64,000 bases of DNA from Deroplatys truncata (Eukaryota; Arthropoda; Insecta; Mantodea; Mantidae), in the NCBI GenBank assembly GCA_030765065.1, contig CM060977.1, positions 129,708,295-129,772,294 on the forward strand, written 5' to 3'. Below, in pieces: positions 22,226-34,734 of the stretch. The first letter of the stretch is position 1. The number at the start of each line of letters is the position of its first letter. Position numbers and translations under genes: made by a program. Under the pieces are notes generated by a model. It was not told the DNA's origin and made no database searches. It saw nothing but the letters and a program-made list of their open reading frames with translations.

Positions 22226-22570
22226 AGTCCAAAAGAGGACTTCACAGGCTATTCCAAGAAAATTCAAGATATAAATTTTATTTATAATGTAAATATTTTT
22301 AGTATGTGGTATTTTTGTCAAATTCTTTAAAGCTATTTTTTATAAAATTAAAAATTTCAAAAGTGTTCCATCTAAAGTGGAGTTGTGGTGGGGAATTTTC
22401 TTGAAAATCTTCGTGTGGTGTGCTTGGAAGATACTGAACTTAAATACGAAGCTTGGTATTTATCCGGCTTCACAGACACACGCACGATCTATTTCTAAAA
22501 ATACTTGTTTGGATTCAGGGTCCTCAAAACATGTATTTGGCATGAAATCTATGCACACGGTAGAGAAGTA
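22226..22570 (+). mobile_element. HINE 3' half, plus strand
   Basis: Runs from GAGGACTTCACAGGCTATTC through the shared 3' half to a worn terminus GGTAGAGAAGT near 22570. It is joined head to head with the preceding minus-strand copy. The palindrome GAAGTCC...GGACTTC at the junction suggests a rearrangement. Confidence 0.65.
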
Positions 22571-22655
22571 ATAACCCTTCGTAAGAATAATTTGTAAACC
22601 CACTAATGAACAACAGATAGTAGGGGTCACGTGAATGTAACACATCAATTTTTTT
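22571..22655 (-). mobile_element. HINE-B 5' end fragment
   Basis: AATAACCCTTCGTAAGAATA and GTCACGTGAATGTAACACATCA match the 5' end of subfamily B in reverse complement. The copy is interrupted by the preceding plus-strand HINE at the same position as the HINE-A insertion at 57236-58090. Confidence 0.6.
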
Positions 22656-23289
22656 TTCCATTTGGGAACATGGCACTGATCTTGTGTTGAAACAAGCCCA
22701 AAACTACGTGAATCTGTGCACTTCTGCACAAGATATAAAATCATATCGACGTGTTTCCAGAATATCACGGATAATCCATTGCTATAGCTGGTATTAACTA
22801 ATATTTGTAAATCCTCTGAGCGGCAACAGTCAATTATAACAGCTCACTACACGGTTTTATAAAGCTGATATTTGATGTCCAGGGATTCTAACGCCCTTTG
22901 CAGTTTCCAGTATGTGATTCCATTGGGCGATGCTACATTGCGGATTATGCGATACCATATTTGTTCTATTTCATTTGCCAGATTATTGTACTTGGAATTG
23001 TTCATCAGGCATTTGTAGCTAATAGCATTATGTTCAATTCACTTTATCCTCAAAGTTGCAGTTGTTTTATTTGTGTAATGGCTATTGTTTAGAGAAAACT
23101 GTGTTTCAGGTATTATATGCTCTGCTGTAGCACACTTCCCCGCATTTCATATGAAGTTTAATACTCGTGTTGTATCAGGTCAAAATCATAAATGTGCAAC
23201 CTTTTGTATTTAATTGCAATATATTCTATTTGCTATTTATCTGCTAACATAAACTTGTATAACCTATTTTAAACCTATTCATATTGTGA
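22656..23289. other. No recognisable feature
   Basis: No supported ORF or repeat. Confidence 0.4.
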
Positions 23290-24250
23290 CGTAGCAGTTA
23301 TGGCCCAATATTATCGGTAGGTCGGAGTAAACAACGATAACTGCCTACACTCGCTAGCGTAAACAACGAGGGCATATTGGCACATAGCCAGAGGTTTCTT
23401 GAAGCTGCTTCTCTCCGCTCCTACAGGAAGTGTGTGGAAATAGTTCTAGTACTTTCGAGAACCTTGTGGAAAGATTCCACTGACTATATAAGCGAGCGCT
23501 CTCGCGGGAGTCAATCAGTGAGTTGGTGAGTGAAGTCAGTCAGCGACGGAGATAACGAGTGCGTCTCTGGTGCGACATCAAGAGCGATTCTCCGAGCGAG
23601 TTGGTGACGATTTCTGAGACGTGCAGCAGGTGTTGCTGCGGAGTGAGGGATTGTGGAGGTCTTGTGTTTAACTACCGAATGAAGTGAATCGTCCGGAAGA
23701 GAAGGCTGTGTCGCGAAGAATTGAAGTGACAGAAATTGAACTGGTTGACTTTAGTGACAGTGTGAACGAAGTGAACTCCCAGTGAAAGCGAATATTCTTA
23801 TTTCATGTAGCTGCGTTAAAGGCAGGCTGTGCATTCTCTACTGCTTACCTTTTAGGTATATGGGTATAAGTTATACAACGGAGGGAGACACCTTGCGCAC
23901 TATAGCCTACATATTGTGGTTACCATCTCCCAGGAGAAAGAGATAAATTAAAGCAACCACAGGAGGTTACAGGCCGCAGGCAGATAGCCCACATAGACGC
24001 TGGAGTTGCTACTGGTGGAGCTGCCTAGAGAGGGCGATAAACGGTCTGCCGTCCAAGCAGCCCTCTAGTGTCCATGTGTCGCGGTATCGTTCGTGGTATC
24101 TTATTTGCTGAGCGCCTGTTATTGTTTTACTATTTTGAATTTTGGGTTCTTTGTCCTCCGGCTAGCTATTATTACTCAGTCGATCAAATCTCTTGAACAG
24201 GGTGTGTAAACGGAAAGGAGTTGTTACTAAAAGATAACACTGATAAAAGA
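23290..24250 (+). mobile_element. Probable solo LTR (promoter-like block)
   Basis: GC-richer than its surroundings. It begins around TGTGACGTAGCAGTTATGGC and carries TATATAAGCGAGCG at 23486, followed about 30 bp later by TCAATCAGTGAGT, an arthropod initiator-like sequence (TCAGT). A purine-rich leader GAGTGAAGTCAGTCAGCGAC follows. This layout is typical of an LTR or a retroelement 5' region. I could not find a matching second LTR or a target duplication, so the limits and class are uncertain. A host promoter with an untranslated first exon is the alternative. Confidence 0.4.
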
Positions 24251-24415
24251 ATTTGTTTTTACACTTTTATTGCCGTCACACTTCATTAATTTCACATATT
24301 TACTCTTGATACACGCCCGACTGAAACTGTTATATTTTCGAATGTAACTATAATCACTTATTTGGCGCACATTATTAATTCGAGTATTTCACATTTTTGT
24401 AACTAACTTTACGAC

Positions 24416-24595
24416 GCGAGAGATTCTGTAGAATTGCGTAACGTGTACTTCGTGAATGATTCTGTTGAACTGGGCGACGTGTAACCCGTGAATGATTCTA
24501 TTAAACTGTGCGACGTGTAACCCGTGGATGATTCTGTTGAACTGTGCGACGTGTAATTCGTGAATGATCCTGTTGAACTGTGCGATACTTGTCTC
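24416..24595. repeat. 36 bp minisatellite, about five units
   Basis: Unit GTGAATGATTCTGTTGAACT plus 16 further bases; unit starts at 24452, 24488, 24524 and 24560 give an exact 36 bp period with a worn first unit. Since 36 is a multiple of three, the minus strand reads as a repeating 12-residue Ser/Thr-rich peptide (24409-24639). That frame has no other sign of being a gene. Confidence 0.9.
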
Positions 24596-24969
24596 TGCTT
24601 TATATATTTATACTCTCTCACCCCGATATGCCTAAACATTATAACAGAGCTGCTATTGGTTAATAAAGCGCGCCAACATTATCGTCTATTTTTATATCTA
24701 ATCAAAATTACGAACACATATGCTTTAGGGAAGCTATTCTCTCCATTTCTAAAGAAAAGCGCGCTACTCTGACGTCATTGGTTTGTCTCTTCCAATTAAT
24801 AAACAACTCACCCCCTCGCTCATGGTTACCCGCTCCTATTGTCAGTTTCAGTGAGGGCGTGCAAACTTATTTCCTAAAAATGCTTATAATTGACAAACAT
24901 CTCAAATCATTGTCATACAATAATGCTAATTTAACTACAATCACTCTGGCATTCACAGTGTAGTGATAT

Positions 24970-25265
24970 AAAATACTGTCTCACATGGAGAGTACTCTCT
25001 CCTTTAAGCAAGCATCAGCAGTATCTGTCCCGCACCTCCATACGCCACGAAACCTAGCAGCACACCTGAAAGATAAGTAGGAAACGAAATGAAAGGAAAA
25101 TAACGAAAAGGAAATAGTAATAATTGAGAATCCACTCAAACATTTGCATACCGACCAGATAAAACCAGAAAAACCCAAGGCCAGAGTGAATGGACGACTG
25201 GAATCGAACCCTGGACCCCCCGAATGCGATTCTCACATGTTACCGCGGGGCCATCTCATTCGGTT
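24970..25265 (-). repeat. tRNA-derived SINE
   Basis: Minus-strand copy. The head has GAGATGGCCCCGCGGTAAC (box A) and GGGTTCGATTCCAG (box B) near 25200-25250. The body has GGTTTTTCTGGTTTTATCTG, the tail TTTCCTTTCATTTCGTTTCC, and the 3' part GTTTCGTGGCGTATGGAGG. It shares its tail with 10690-10890. Confidence 0.75.
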
Positions 25266-25900
25266 ATTGCTTACCTTAGGAAGTATTACATTCGAACCAA
25301 CAATTCAGTATAAACGTTTTGAGATCCTCTTAAGGAGCTATAAGTTTTTTTGAGGAATTTTCGAGCACGCGCTGTGACTATATACAACACATATGATTTG
25401 CATAAGCACCAAATTTCATGCATAAACCAGGCACTTGAAAGAATCCTTTATATGGAAAAGCTTTTGTTTATTCTGCTTATACAGGTTCTGAGAGTTTTCA
25501 TTCCAATATCACAAATATGAGTTACTGACCCAAAGAATAAAATCTGCAACTTACATATTCTGTAAATTAATTGTTGGGTCCTTTTCGTTCTCAATGAGTG
25601 CTATGTAACAGGAAAATCATGAGTGAATACCTAATGTGTGAGAAATGGCAATGTAGTTAATGATTAATTTATGCCAATAGAAATTTGGGAATTATCTATA
25701 TTTTCGTTTTTCATGAACTCGTACAAAGGTATGCAATAATATGACCAGAATAATGCATGGAATGTACTTTAAAGACATTCACTACTGTGTCAGCCTACTA
25801 AAGATGCATTTCTTTGGCATTACATATCCCAAAACATTATGGCGTGCCGAATCCAAAGAACTTAACCTTGTAAGTAATAGAAACTGAAACCTTATAATAT
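25266..25900. other. No recognisable feature
   Basis: No supported ORF or repeat. Confidence 0.4.
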
Positions 25901-25905
25901 AAAAA

Positions 25906-26728
25906 TCTGATGTGTTACACTCACAAGACATTCTCTACTCTTGTACAAACTATTTTTACAAACGCTTATTCTCCATATGCTTCATGTTAATCGAGATGTT
26001 AATTTTATTGCTAATTTTCTTGTAGATGCAAGGGGAATTGGTAGGCTTTAAGCGACAGTCAAATATTTTAAGAGGTGGTTGCTATGTGGAGTATTCCATT
26101 TTCTTTGCATTACCAGGACAAAAAAAATAATAACAAACTCCGAATTTGAGAAAACAAGTATTGAAAAATTTAAGGGAATAACAAATAATAACTCTAAAAT
26201 GGTTCACTCAACAAAAAAATGTATATGACATAAATTGTGTATTTTAACGCAATCTACATTGTTTGTGTAGTAAAATTTTGTCTGTCTTATGGTTTACCAG
26301 TTATGCAAAAGTCGTTCACAAGGAAGAATGCTTTTGGAGATATTCCCAGAAAATTCAAGATATACATTTTATTTGTCATGAAATTATCTTAAATATATAT
26401 TTTAATCAAAACCGTTAGAGGCATTTTTGAGAAAACTAAAATGTTCGAATAATGTTCCATGTAAAGGGTAAACTGGGGTAGGGGGATTTTCTTGAAAACC
26501 TTTGTGTCGAATCCCTGGAGCATACTGAAGCTAAATGCCAAGTTTGGTGTTTATCCGACAGTTGGTTTCTGAGTTATGCTGTTCACAGACACATACACAC
26601 AAATGTTTCCAAAAATTCCTTTTTGGATTTAGTGCACTTCAAAACATGTATTTCCGGTGAAATCTCGGTACAGAATTTTTGGGTGGAATGCAATACTTCC
26701 CCTACTTACTATACGTAGTAGAGAAAGT
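25906..26728 (+). mobile_element. HINE-A, complete copy
   Basis: 823 bp. It starts TCTGATGTGTTACACTCACA at 25906, with the internal copy of the inverted motif slightly mutated (ACATTCTCTACT). It ends with the hairpin TACTTACTATACGTAGTA and AGTAGAGAAAGT at 26728. The flanks are AAAAA on both sides. Its microsatellite is short (ACACATACACACA). Confidence 0.85.
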
Positions 26729-26885
26729 AAAAATAGAACACAGATATCTGAAAGTGCGCCAATGGCATAAATACATGTCTTTTTATCAAGTCATGATGAC
26801 ATATTTTAAATTTCAGCTAAAGTTGGAAAAAGGTGGGTGGTGAAATTTAAATCGCTACAAGTGGTGTGCTGCTCATTCATATTTT

Positions 26886-27737
26886 ACTTTCTCTACACGT
26901 GCATAGTGGGTAGAGAAGGTATTGCATTCCACCCAAAAATTCGATATGAGATTTCACCGGAAATACATGTTTGAGGTCCCCTGAATAAAAACAAAGGCAT
27001 TTTCAGAAAAACATCCGTGTGTGAATCTGTCTGTGTGTATGTCTGTAAACGGCATAACTCAAAAACGAAAAGTTGTATAAATACCAAACTTCGTATTTAG
27101 GTTCAGTACCTTGCAAAAACGCGACATGGATATTTTCAAGAAAATTCTCCCACACCAAACTACCTTTTACGTGGAACATTTTTCGAAATTATTATCTTCA
27201 AAAACGCTTTTAAGGATTTTGATTAAAGTATCATATATTAAACACATTCACATAACAAATAAAATGTAAATTTTAATTTTCTGGAAATAGCTTCTGAAGT
27301 CCTGTTCATTTGGAAGGAATTTTTTATAATCGTGTATAACCGGTAAACGTTAAGTTAATAGACGAAAACGTACTACGTAAACAAGTGGATATTTTAAAAA
27401 GCACACAATTTATCCTATTTAACTTGTTTTGTGCCACCAGCCATTTCAGAGATATCCGGTATTAATGGTTCGAATTGTTCAATAATTAGCCATTCTTTTA
27501 AAAGTCCTGTCGACTTTTACTTGTTTCTCGCGATGTTATGTAAAGAGTATGGAGTTTTAAGGCCAGGGTATAGCTTCCAGCTTTTAAACTTTTATTGTTA
27601 TTGTAATGCAGCTGTTTCCGGAGGTTTATCTCCGTTATCATGAGGAGAGAGAAACATAAACGTTCATAAGTATAATTTGTATGCCCACTAATAAGCGATA
27701 GAGGGCAGAGAAAGTCTTGTGAATGTCACACATCCTA
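26886..27737 (-). mobile_element. HINE-B, complete copy
   Basis: 852 bp on the minus strand, from the 3' terminus ACTTTCTCTAC at 26886 to a worn 5' start (reverse complement TAGGATGTGTGACATTCACA) at 27737. It is the best full-length B copy and shows that A and B share the 3' half and both termini but differ in the 5' half. Only five T residues separate it from the next copy. Confidence 0.82.
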
Positions 27738-27742
27738 TTTTT

Positions 27743-28457
27743 ACTTTCTCTACTACGTATAGTATGTATGGAAAGTATTGTATTCCACCCAAAAATTCGA
27801 TACTGAGATTTCACCGGAATATATGTTTTGAAACCCCCTGAGTACAAAAAAAGCATTTTTGGAAACATGTACGTGTGTGTGTGCCTATGAACAACATAAC
27901 TCAAAAACGAACAGTCGGATAAACACCAAACTTGGTATTTAGGTTCAATATCTTCCAGAGATGTGACACGAAGGTTTCTAGGAAAACTCCCCACCCCAGA
28001 TTACCCTTTACATGGAACATTTTTCGAAATTTTTAATTTTCTCAAAAATGGCTCTAACGATTTTGATTAAAATATCATGTGTTTAAGATATGTTCAGGAC
28101 AAATGAAATGTATATCTCGAATTTTCTGAGAATGTCTCCAAAAGTATTCTTCATTGTAAATGGCTTTTGCATAACTGGTAAACCATAAGAAATAGACAAA
28201 ATTTTACTAATACAAAAAATGTAGATCACGTTAAAATACACAATTTATGTCATGTACATTTTTGTTGTTGAGTGAACCATTTTCGAGATATTGCTTATTC
28301 CCTTAAATTTTCCAATACTTATACTTTTTCTCAAATGGAAATTCGTTATTCATTTTTTTGGTCCTGGTAATTTAAAGAGAATGGAATACTCCGCATAGCA
28401 ACCAGCTCTTAAAATATTTGACTATCTCTTAAAACCTACCAATTCCCCTTGCATCAG
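27743..28457 (-). mobile_element. HINE-A, 5'-truncated
   Basis: Same orientation as, and directly following, the HINE-B copy. It starts at its 3' terminus ACTTTCTCTACT (27743) and runs to CCAATTCCCCTTGCATC at 28457, where it stops abruptly about 120 bp short of the 5' end. Confidence 0.8.
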
Positions 28458-31338
28458 CCTCCAAACTACTTATGTAGTACGGAATATGGGTTTAATTAAT
28501 ATAAATTCCTTCATAGAATTCGTTATAAGTATATGTGAATATCACCTCTGGGTTACACTGCTATTTCGTTACTTGTGTATTAAACTCCATTAGCTATACA
28601 ACACGTTCCTTTGGCTGCGACGTTGTTGATGTAAGAAAAAAGTTGCGCGCTCGGGCGCGTCCACATAGGTGCAAACTTGTTATGGTATGCTTTACAGATA
28701 ATTCTACCTTTGAAGTGTAAGCAGAAACCATCCACTATATGCATAGGAGATCAGGCAGGAGGTTATATCATCAGCGTGTGACAGAAGGGACAACACCTAA
28801 CCAAAAGCATATGTGTAGTGTTTGCCTATGCATGGCACTAGACAGTAATTGCTGATGGTATTATGGAGTAATATTGGTTCTGTTAGTGCTAAATTTGCTG
28901 TCTCAAATCTCTGATTAGTTTAGGGAAATGCGGGGCACTCGCGCATGTCCAAGTTTGCCGTCTCGTGTCGGAAAGCTACCTAAGCTGTAGATGTTCTGCA
29001 ATATTTGAAGCGTTTGGTGCAAGAGCCACTTATATCCAAAACACTTTAATTAACCCCAAAAACAAGTTGCGCAGGAGTCCACTTTTAGTAGTCATTAAGG
29101 CTGAGGAGTTGAAACCTATAAATTGCCTAAAACTACCAATAAAATCCTAAAAATGACCCAATAACTGCAAAAATCAACATAGAAACATGTTACAAAGCAC
29201 ATTTTTAATAATGTTTGTTAATATTAAATATTTAAATAAATTCATGCTATACAGTAGGCATCAACATCATTACATCAGCGATTAAAAGGGAATGTGTGTA
29301 ATTTTCCTCCAAATTTCGTTATTTTATGGATTCTTGATATACATTAATATATCCATATTGCAATGAGAGATAGATGCACTTAATCTATCATGTAAAGCAC
29401 AAATGTTATTCGCTGAAATAGAATTTACATATTTTTGCTCAAAATTTACAAAATTTTGCTCGTATTAACCAATAGTGTGAAAACAAATGTATGAATAAAT
29501 TGCTTCTTTATCATATTTTTTTCGAATCTTACGTTAATCTTTACAAAAGTTTGTCTGCCCCCTCAAAAAGCGTCTAACCTCAGGCATTTGCGTATAAGTG
29601 CTGGGGTAATGTAAGTTCACCAAACTGGGAGGTTAAACTGAGAAAAGAAGATGTCAATGTTTATAAATCAATTCTGCGGTACGAATTGAGAAAGAGCTTC
29701 GATTCATATTCTGGTGCATTGTATTAAGACAGAACAGTTGAGGAGAAAGCATATACCAGCTTTCTTTGTAACTCAAGGAGAGAGTACAAGCTTGTTGCAC
29801 CTTGTTGGCTGAGAGATGGGAGGGGGAAGCAATTGGTACAAAGGTTTTGCAGCTCAGATCGCAGTGTAAGGAAGAGCGTCAAGGTTGGGAGGGGAGGGTT
29901 AGAGGCTTAGGGTGGGTATTTGTTTTGTGAACGATAATGTGTGCTTGTGAACAAGTTTTTTTCCTTTTCTTCTTCTGTTTCGTTTGTGTGATTTTTGTTG
30001 TTAGTTTTATCTGGTTTTTTTTTCTTTTCCTTAATTTCTTGTAAATACCATTAACTTTAAAGTTCAGTGTGATGAATATAGTCTGAAAAATATGAACTAC
30101 AATGTATTATACAAGCAAGTACATCTACTGACCCATGCGATATGTGAGTTTGAACGTGTAGAATGTTTAAGATCAATAAATACATCAGTCTACTCTGCTA
30201 AATATCATAAAGAAAGACAATGATTGTAGACTGTCTGCTGGCGGTTTAACTTAATTTGCAAATTAATTACATAATGTAAAGAGAATGTTAATTTTTGTCT
30301 CAGGATGTGATCTGATAAAATAGAAACGCATACAAGCTTTACACTACAGTTTCATCAACAAGACACTACTGCTTGAGACAGCATTTTCATCAAACTGGAA
30401 ATTATTTATTGAAAGTTATGACTTTTGCAACCAAAACCCTAAGTTAATACATAAAAACGCCGGAAATTTAAAATATAAAGTTCGTTTATTGATTTCTTAA
30501 AACTTATACGTATCTTCAGGATCGTAAGTAGAATTTAAATGCACTGTGTAGTACTCCATTCATGATATAATACACGCAACCTTCACTGCAACAGTGATCG
30601 CCGTGGTGCATAACCACAAGGCGAAGCACTAGTACCTGGCTGGGGTAATTGTGGCTTACTTAACTGAATTTAAAGTTAATGATGGCAATTTTTTGTGGGC
30701 TGCTGTTCAACATACCTTACCTTCTACCTAGTGGAGAGGATTGTGCGGCAAACACCGATAATTTCTCTGGCATTTTCAATTTTGAGTGTACTAGCATCAT
30801 CAGCCACAAGCGAGTGAAATTGGTCTACCCATGGGCGAATTTGCTCAAAAACCATGACCACACTCTCTCCGGCAACAACCGAAAGCTGGTAATGGAATCT
30901 CCGATACAAGGATGACTATTCAGGTGCACCTAAAGCAGTTGAGAATTAACAGCAACTGCAACTGTCGTCTGATTAAGAGGTCTATAAATCTTGGGAACTG
31001 TTGCAGTTCTTAATGAAAGCCTCACAATCCTGGTATAAAATATTCTAATTTTCCCGTTAATGTCTTCGTGAAATCTATTGTGAAAGAGAATTTAATGCTA
31101 ACATATTTATTATGTTTTCTTTATTTTGTAAAAATGAATGTAGTTATTTTTAATTAAACTTTAAGTCAAGTCAATGTCATGCCAGATATTGTAATAATCA
31201 TTTGATTTGATTTCCATTTTATTAGTTTGAATTCACATATTACATTTAGTACGAAATAATAATTAATTTGTGTTTCTTTGGATTGTATATATGATAAAGC
31301 TGTAATACTATTGGCATGACGAAACTAATGTTTTGTTT
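28458..31338. other. No recognised gene; unassigned AT-rich DNA
   Basis: About 2.9 kb with only chance ORFs. The pair of overlapping antisense frames at 30679-30915 has no motif I can name. A T-rich stretch at 29960-30060 resembles 21030-21100 only in composition. Confidence 0.45.
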
Positions 31339-32072
31339 ACTTTTTCTACTATCTATAGGAAGTAGGGGAAGGAATTTCATTCCACCAAAAAATTAAATAC
31401 CAAAATTTCACCGAAGATATATGCTTTGAGTCGCCTGAATAAAAAAGCCCTTTTAGAAAAACATTCGTGTGTGACTTTAAACATCATAACTCAAAAACGA
31501 AGAGTCGGATAAATACCAAATCTGATATTTAGGTTCAGTATCTTTCAGAGATGCGACAAAAAGCTTTTCAAGAAAATCCCCCACCTCAGACTACCCTTTA
31601 CATGGAACATTTTTCGAAAATTTTGATTTTTTTCAAAAATGGCTGTAACAGCTTTTATTAAAATATCATATATTTAAGACATTTTCGTGACATTCAAAAT
31701 GTGTATCTTGAATTTTCTGAGAATTTTCTCAAAATACTCTTTTTTCTGAACGGCTTTTGCATAATTGGTAAACCGTAAGAGATAGACAAGGTTTTTCTAT
31801 AAAGAAAATGTAGAGCTCGTTAAAGCCCACAGTTTACGTTATTCGTTTTCTATGTCCTGGGCATGCAAAGAGAATAGACTGCTCCACATAGCAACCAGCT
31901 CTTAAAATATTTGACTATCGCTTAAAGCCTACCAATTCCCCTTGCATCTAAAGAGAATTAGCAAATGTTTCTGCAAATATTCATCTTAATTAACATGAAA
32001 TAGTTGGAGAATAAGCGTTTGTAAAAATATTTTGTCCAACAGTAGAGAAAGTCATGTGAGTAACACTTTAGA
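31339..32072 (-). mobile_element. HINE-A, complete but shortened copy
   Basis: 734 bp from ACTTTTTCTAC at 31339 to the 5' start (reverse complement TCTAAAGTGTTACTCACATG) at 32072. Both termini are recognisable but mutated. It lacks the long CA run and part of the middle, and is an older member than 25906-26728. Confidence 0.8.
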
Positions 32073-32379
32073 TTTTTAAAACCAACATTCATGTCACCTA
32101 TCGAACCAATTTTACCAATGATTCCACGTATCATACCAAAAATACAGCTCTGTGTTAATCGGTGCTATAACCTAATCTTAGGTCATTGGCAGCTTTGCTA
32201 TGGAAGCAGTTACTCCTCAACGTTAATATAACAGTTTATATTTGATTATATTCTTATTAAACAAAAGCAAATGTTCGCACTCTCATTAATTGTTGTACTA
32301 TATGAAGAGCAGATTTTCGACTAAGTATCAACTATTGGTGTCTTATATAAGCACTGGAAATACCCGTGCACTAAGCTTA

Positions 32380-32930
32380 ATGGTAGGCAATTCTATGAGT
32401 GAATTAATTATTCTTCCACACTAGCCATTTGTGTAGCATAATGTTGAAGACGACTGAAAAGTTCAATATCATAGCCGGGATTTGAACCACAGATCTGCCG
32501 GTTTCTCTAACCACTGAGCTACCATGGCAACATTAGGATAGTATATTGCATTAAATTCTCCAGCATTTTTTCCGGTAAACCACAAGGAGATCTCAAATTA
32601 TATTGAGATTACATACCCCAATGGGGAATTACAATGGCATAAGTCCCAGGCTTCATAGTTGAGCCTCTATCAGATCAATTAATGAATAAGTTGTTCTTCC
32701 ACACTATCCATGTGTGTAGGTTCTAAAGCTAGAATAAGACGAATGAAAAATACAATGTCTGCTTATGGCCGTCCTTTATATGGTGATTCAACTGAGCTGA
32801 ACTCCTGGACCTTGTGCTTAAAAGCGACAGCTCCACGTCGGTACATTTATTAGCATGTAAAAGATTCCCTACGAGACAAAATTCCGGTACCAGCGGGGCT
32901 GATATGATATGAAATGATATATGTGACAAT
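32380..32930 (-). repeat. tRNA-derived SINE-like repeats
   Basis: At 32470-32530 the minus strand has a worn box B (GGTTCAAATCCCGG) and a head CATGGTAGCTCAGTGG (box A). TTGTTCTTCCACACTATCCA (32690) repeats TATTCTTCCACACTAGCCAT (32410). A related plus-strand copy lies near 62440-62570. The segment 32760-32930 (ACGTCGGTACATTTATTAGC, CATGTAAAAGATTCCCTACG) looks like the body of another common SINE. Boundaries approximate. Confidence 0.5.
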
Positions 32931-34730
32931 TGATGGCGTCGTTAACAAACAATTTTTTTTACTGAGTTCCTGATTAAAACACAAAACTAATAAGAATTAC
33001 AAATGCAGAGAAATATCATGGAATACAATTGTTTTCCTAAGGTGTATGTAGGGATAATTTTGTAAATGCTGCATGAACATTCGTAATTTACGTTTTTATT
33101 ATTTTATTACGAGACTCGCCAGTTTCTTTCAGTAACTTATCTATGCTTTTCCATTTGCTCCGATTGTTCTTTGTGAACACTACGGTTCTGCAGTAGTTGA
33201 GGAGCTTATGGAAATGTTAATTACCGAATTGAGCTCTATATGTAGGATTATTTAATAGGAAAACGTATACCTAATGAGCACTTTCTATGGGATTATAAGG
33301 TTTTGCTCTTTGTCTCATATGTAGGTGTGTTTTCTCCCCACGGAATTTTCAATGAACTGAAACAATAGGTTACTCACCCTCGAGGAAACACAGCTATTCT
33401 GAATGCACTGCACTTACCTAGAGAAAAAGAAAATAGAAACAATTAATACTGATAATAAAGCTTTACTTAGTTTTAATGTTAGACAAATAAATGAACCAAT
33501 TGGTTACTGCAAAGAAAATTATGCATACAGATTAGTGAAAAATGAGTATTTTTGTAATATCCCCATGCCTTGAACCAGAAGTAGGCACATTCACTCTGAT
33601 ATTAAAAAGAGAATACACTTTCTCCCTCTTCAGCCTCCTTCTCTCCCAATTCGTGGCCCGGATTGCGGCCACATAAACACATTGAGATCGTAGAATCACC
33701 TTCGGACCTAGCTTTCCTTAAGGGCACTGGGATGTCATTAGTATGCTATAGGGGCTAACTCAAAACGCTAATTTAAATTCTGATTACACAATAACTACTG
33801 ATCAAAAGCAACCAAATTTGTGTTGGTTATACTTTAAGTGTTTCTGAAAATAAGGATCATAAAATTATAAGTCAACACAAGCTTAAAGTTGTGCAAAAGT
33901 TATATAAGTGGCACTTTGCTTCATAGCGCAAAATTCTGTAACTCACACTTCAGGTGGACCTTTCTCCTATGATTTTGTTTCTATCATCACCATTTTCCCC
34001 CTAAATCGCATAAAAGATAACTTTACACTGTGAACGAAATAATTTTCCAATACATTTAACCTGTTCAGGATAAAAATAATTCAGCTTGGATAACATAAAA
34101 AGGCAATTTTTTTCACAAAGAGCTTTTTATTCTTACGTTGAAAAAAGTTAGTTTAGCATAGAGAAATAGATCCCAGAAAAATTTTCTGTGAATATTTCCA
34201 ATACCTTTTGAGAAAAGTACATCTGAAGTATGAAAAAAACCGAGCTACAGGGAATTGAGAAAAACGAAACAATACAAGGACATGGTTATGCATCGCCATG
34301 TCTAAATTGGGAAATTTAAAGGGTCAAATTAGTCCACTAGTCCAATGATTTTAAAACTGAAGATTTGTATTTTTTACCATTAGAAAACAAAACAAAAATT
34401 CTTTAAGTATTTTGACTTCCCAGTCCCAATAAGGCAAATCATCATTGCAAAACGACAAAGTGTAAAAAATAAAAATAACAATAATAATAATAAAAACTAA
34501 AATAAAAAATAGATGTTTGCCTTTTTTATCTGCTATTTACAATGATTTCTTCAAAACATGCTTAGGCTAATGTTACGATATGTGCAGACTTGGGTTTGTT
34601 AAGTCAGAAATTAAATACCTCTTACCATGGGATAGTATTATGTTTCGGTTAGGTTAGGCTCCAATAATATAGACATATAAACGTTTTAAAGTCCTTTGCT
34701 GCAATATTTCAGAAGTCGCAGAGCTAAGCC
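32931..34730. other. No recognised gene
   Basis: About 1.8 kb of AT-rich sequence without a supported ORF or repeat, apart from a short AAT-rich run near 34475. Confidence 0.45.
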
Positions 34731-34734
34731 TTTT

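Noticed and set aside
24416..24595. Possible CRISPR array
   Set aside because: The repeats are contiguous 36 bp units without unique spacers, and the genome is eukaryotic. It is a minisatellite.
30679..30915. Overlapping ORFs on both strands as a possible gene
   Set aside because: Neither has a recognised motif, a start context or a conserved second copy; kept as unassigned.
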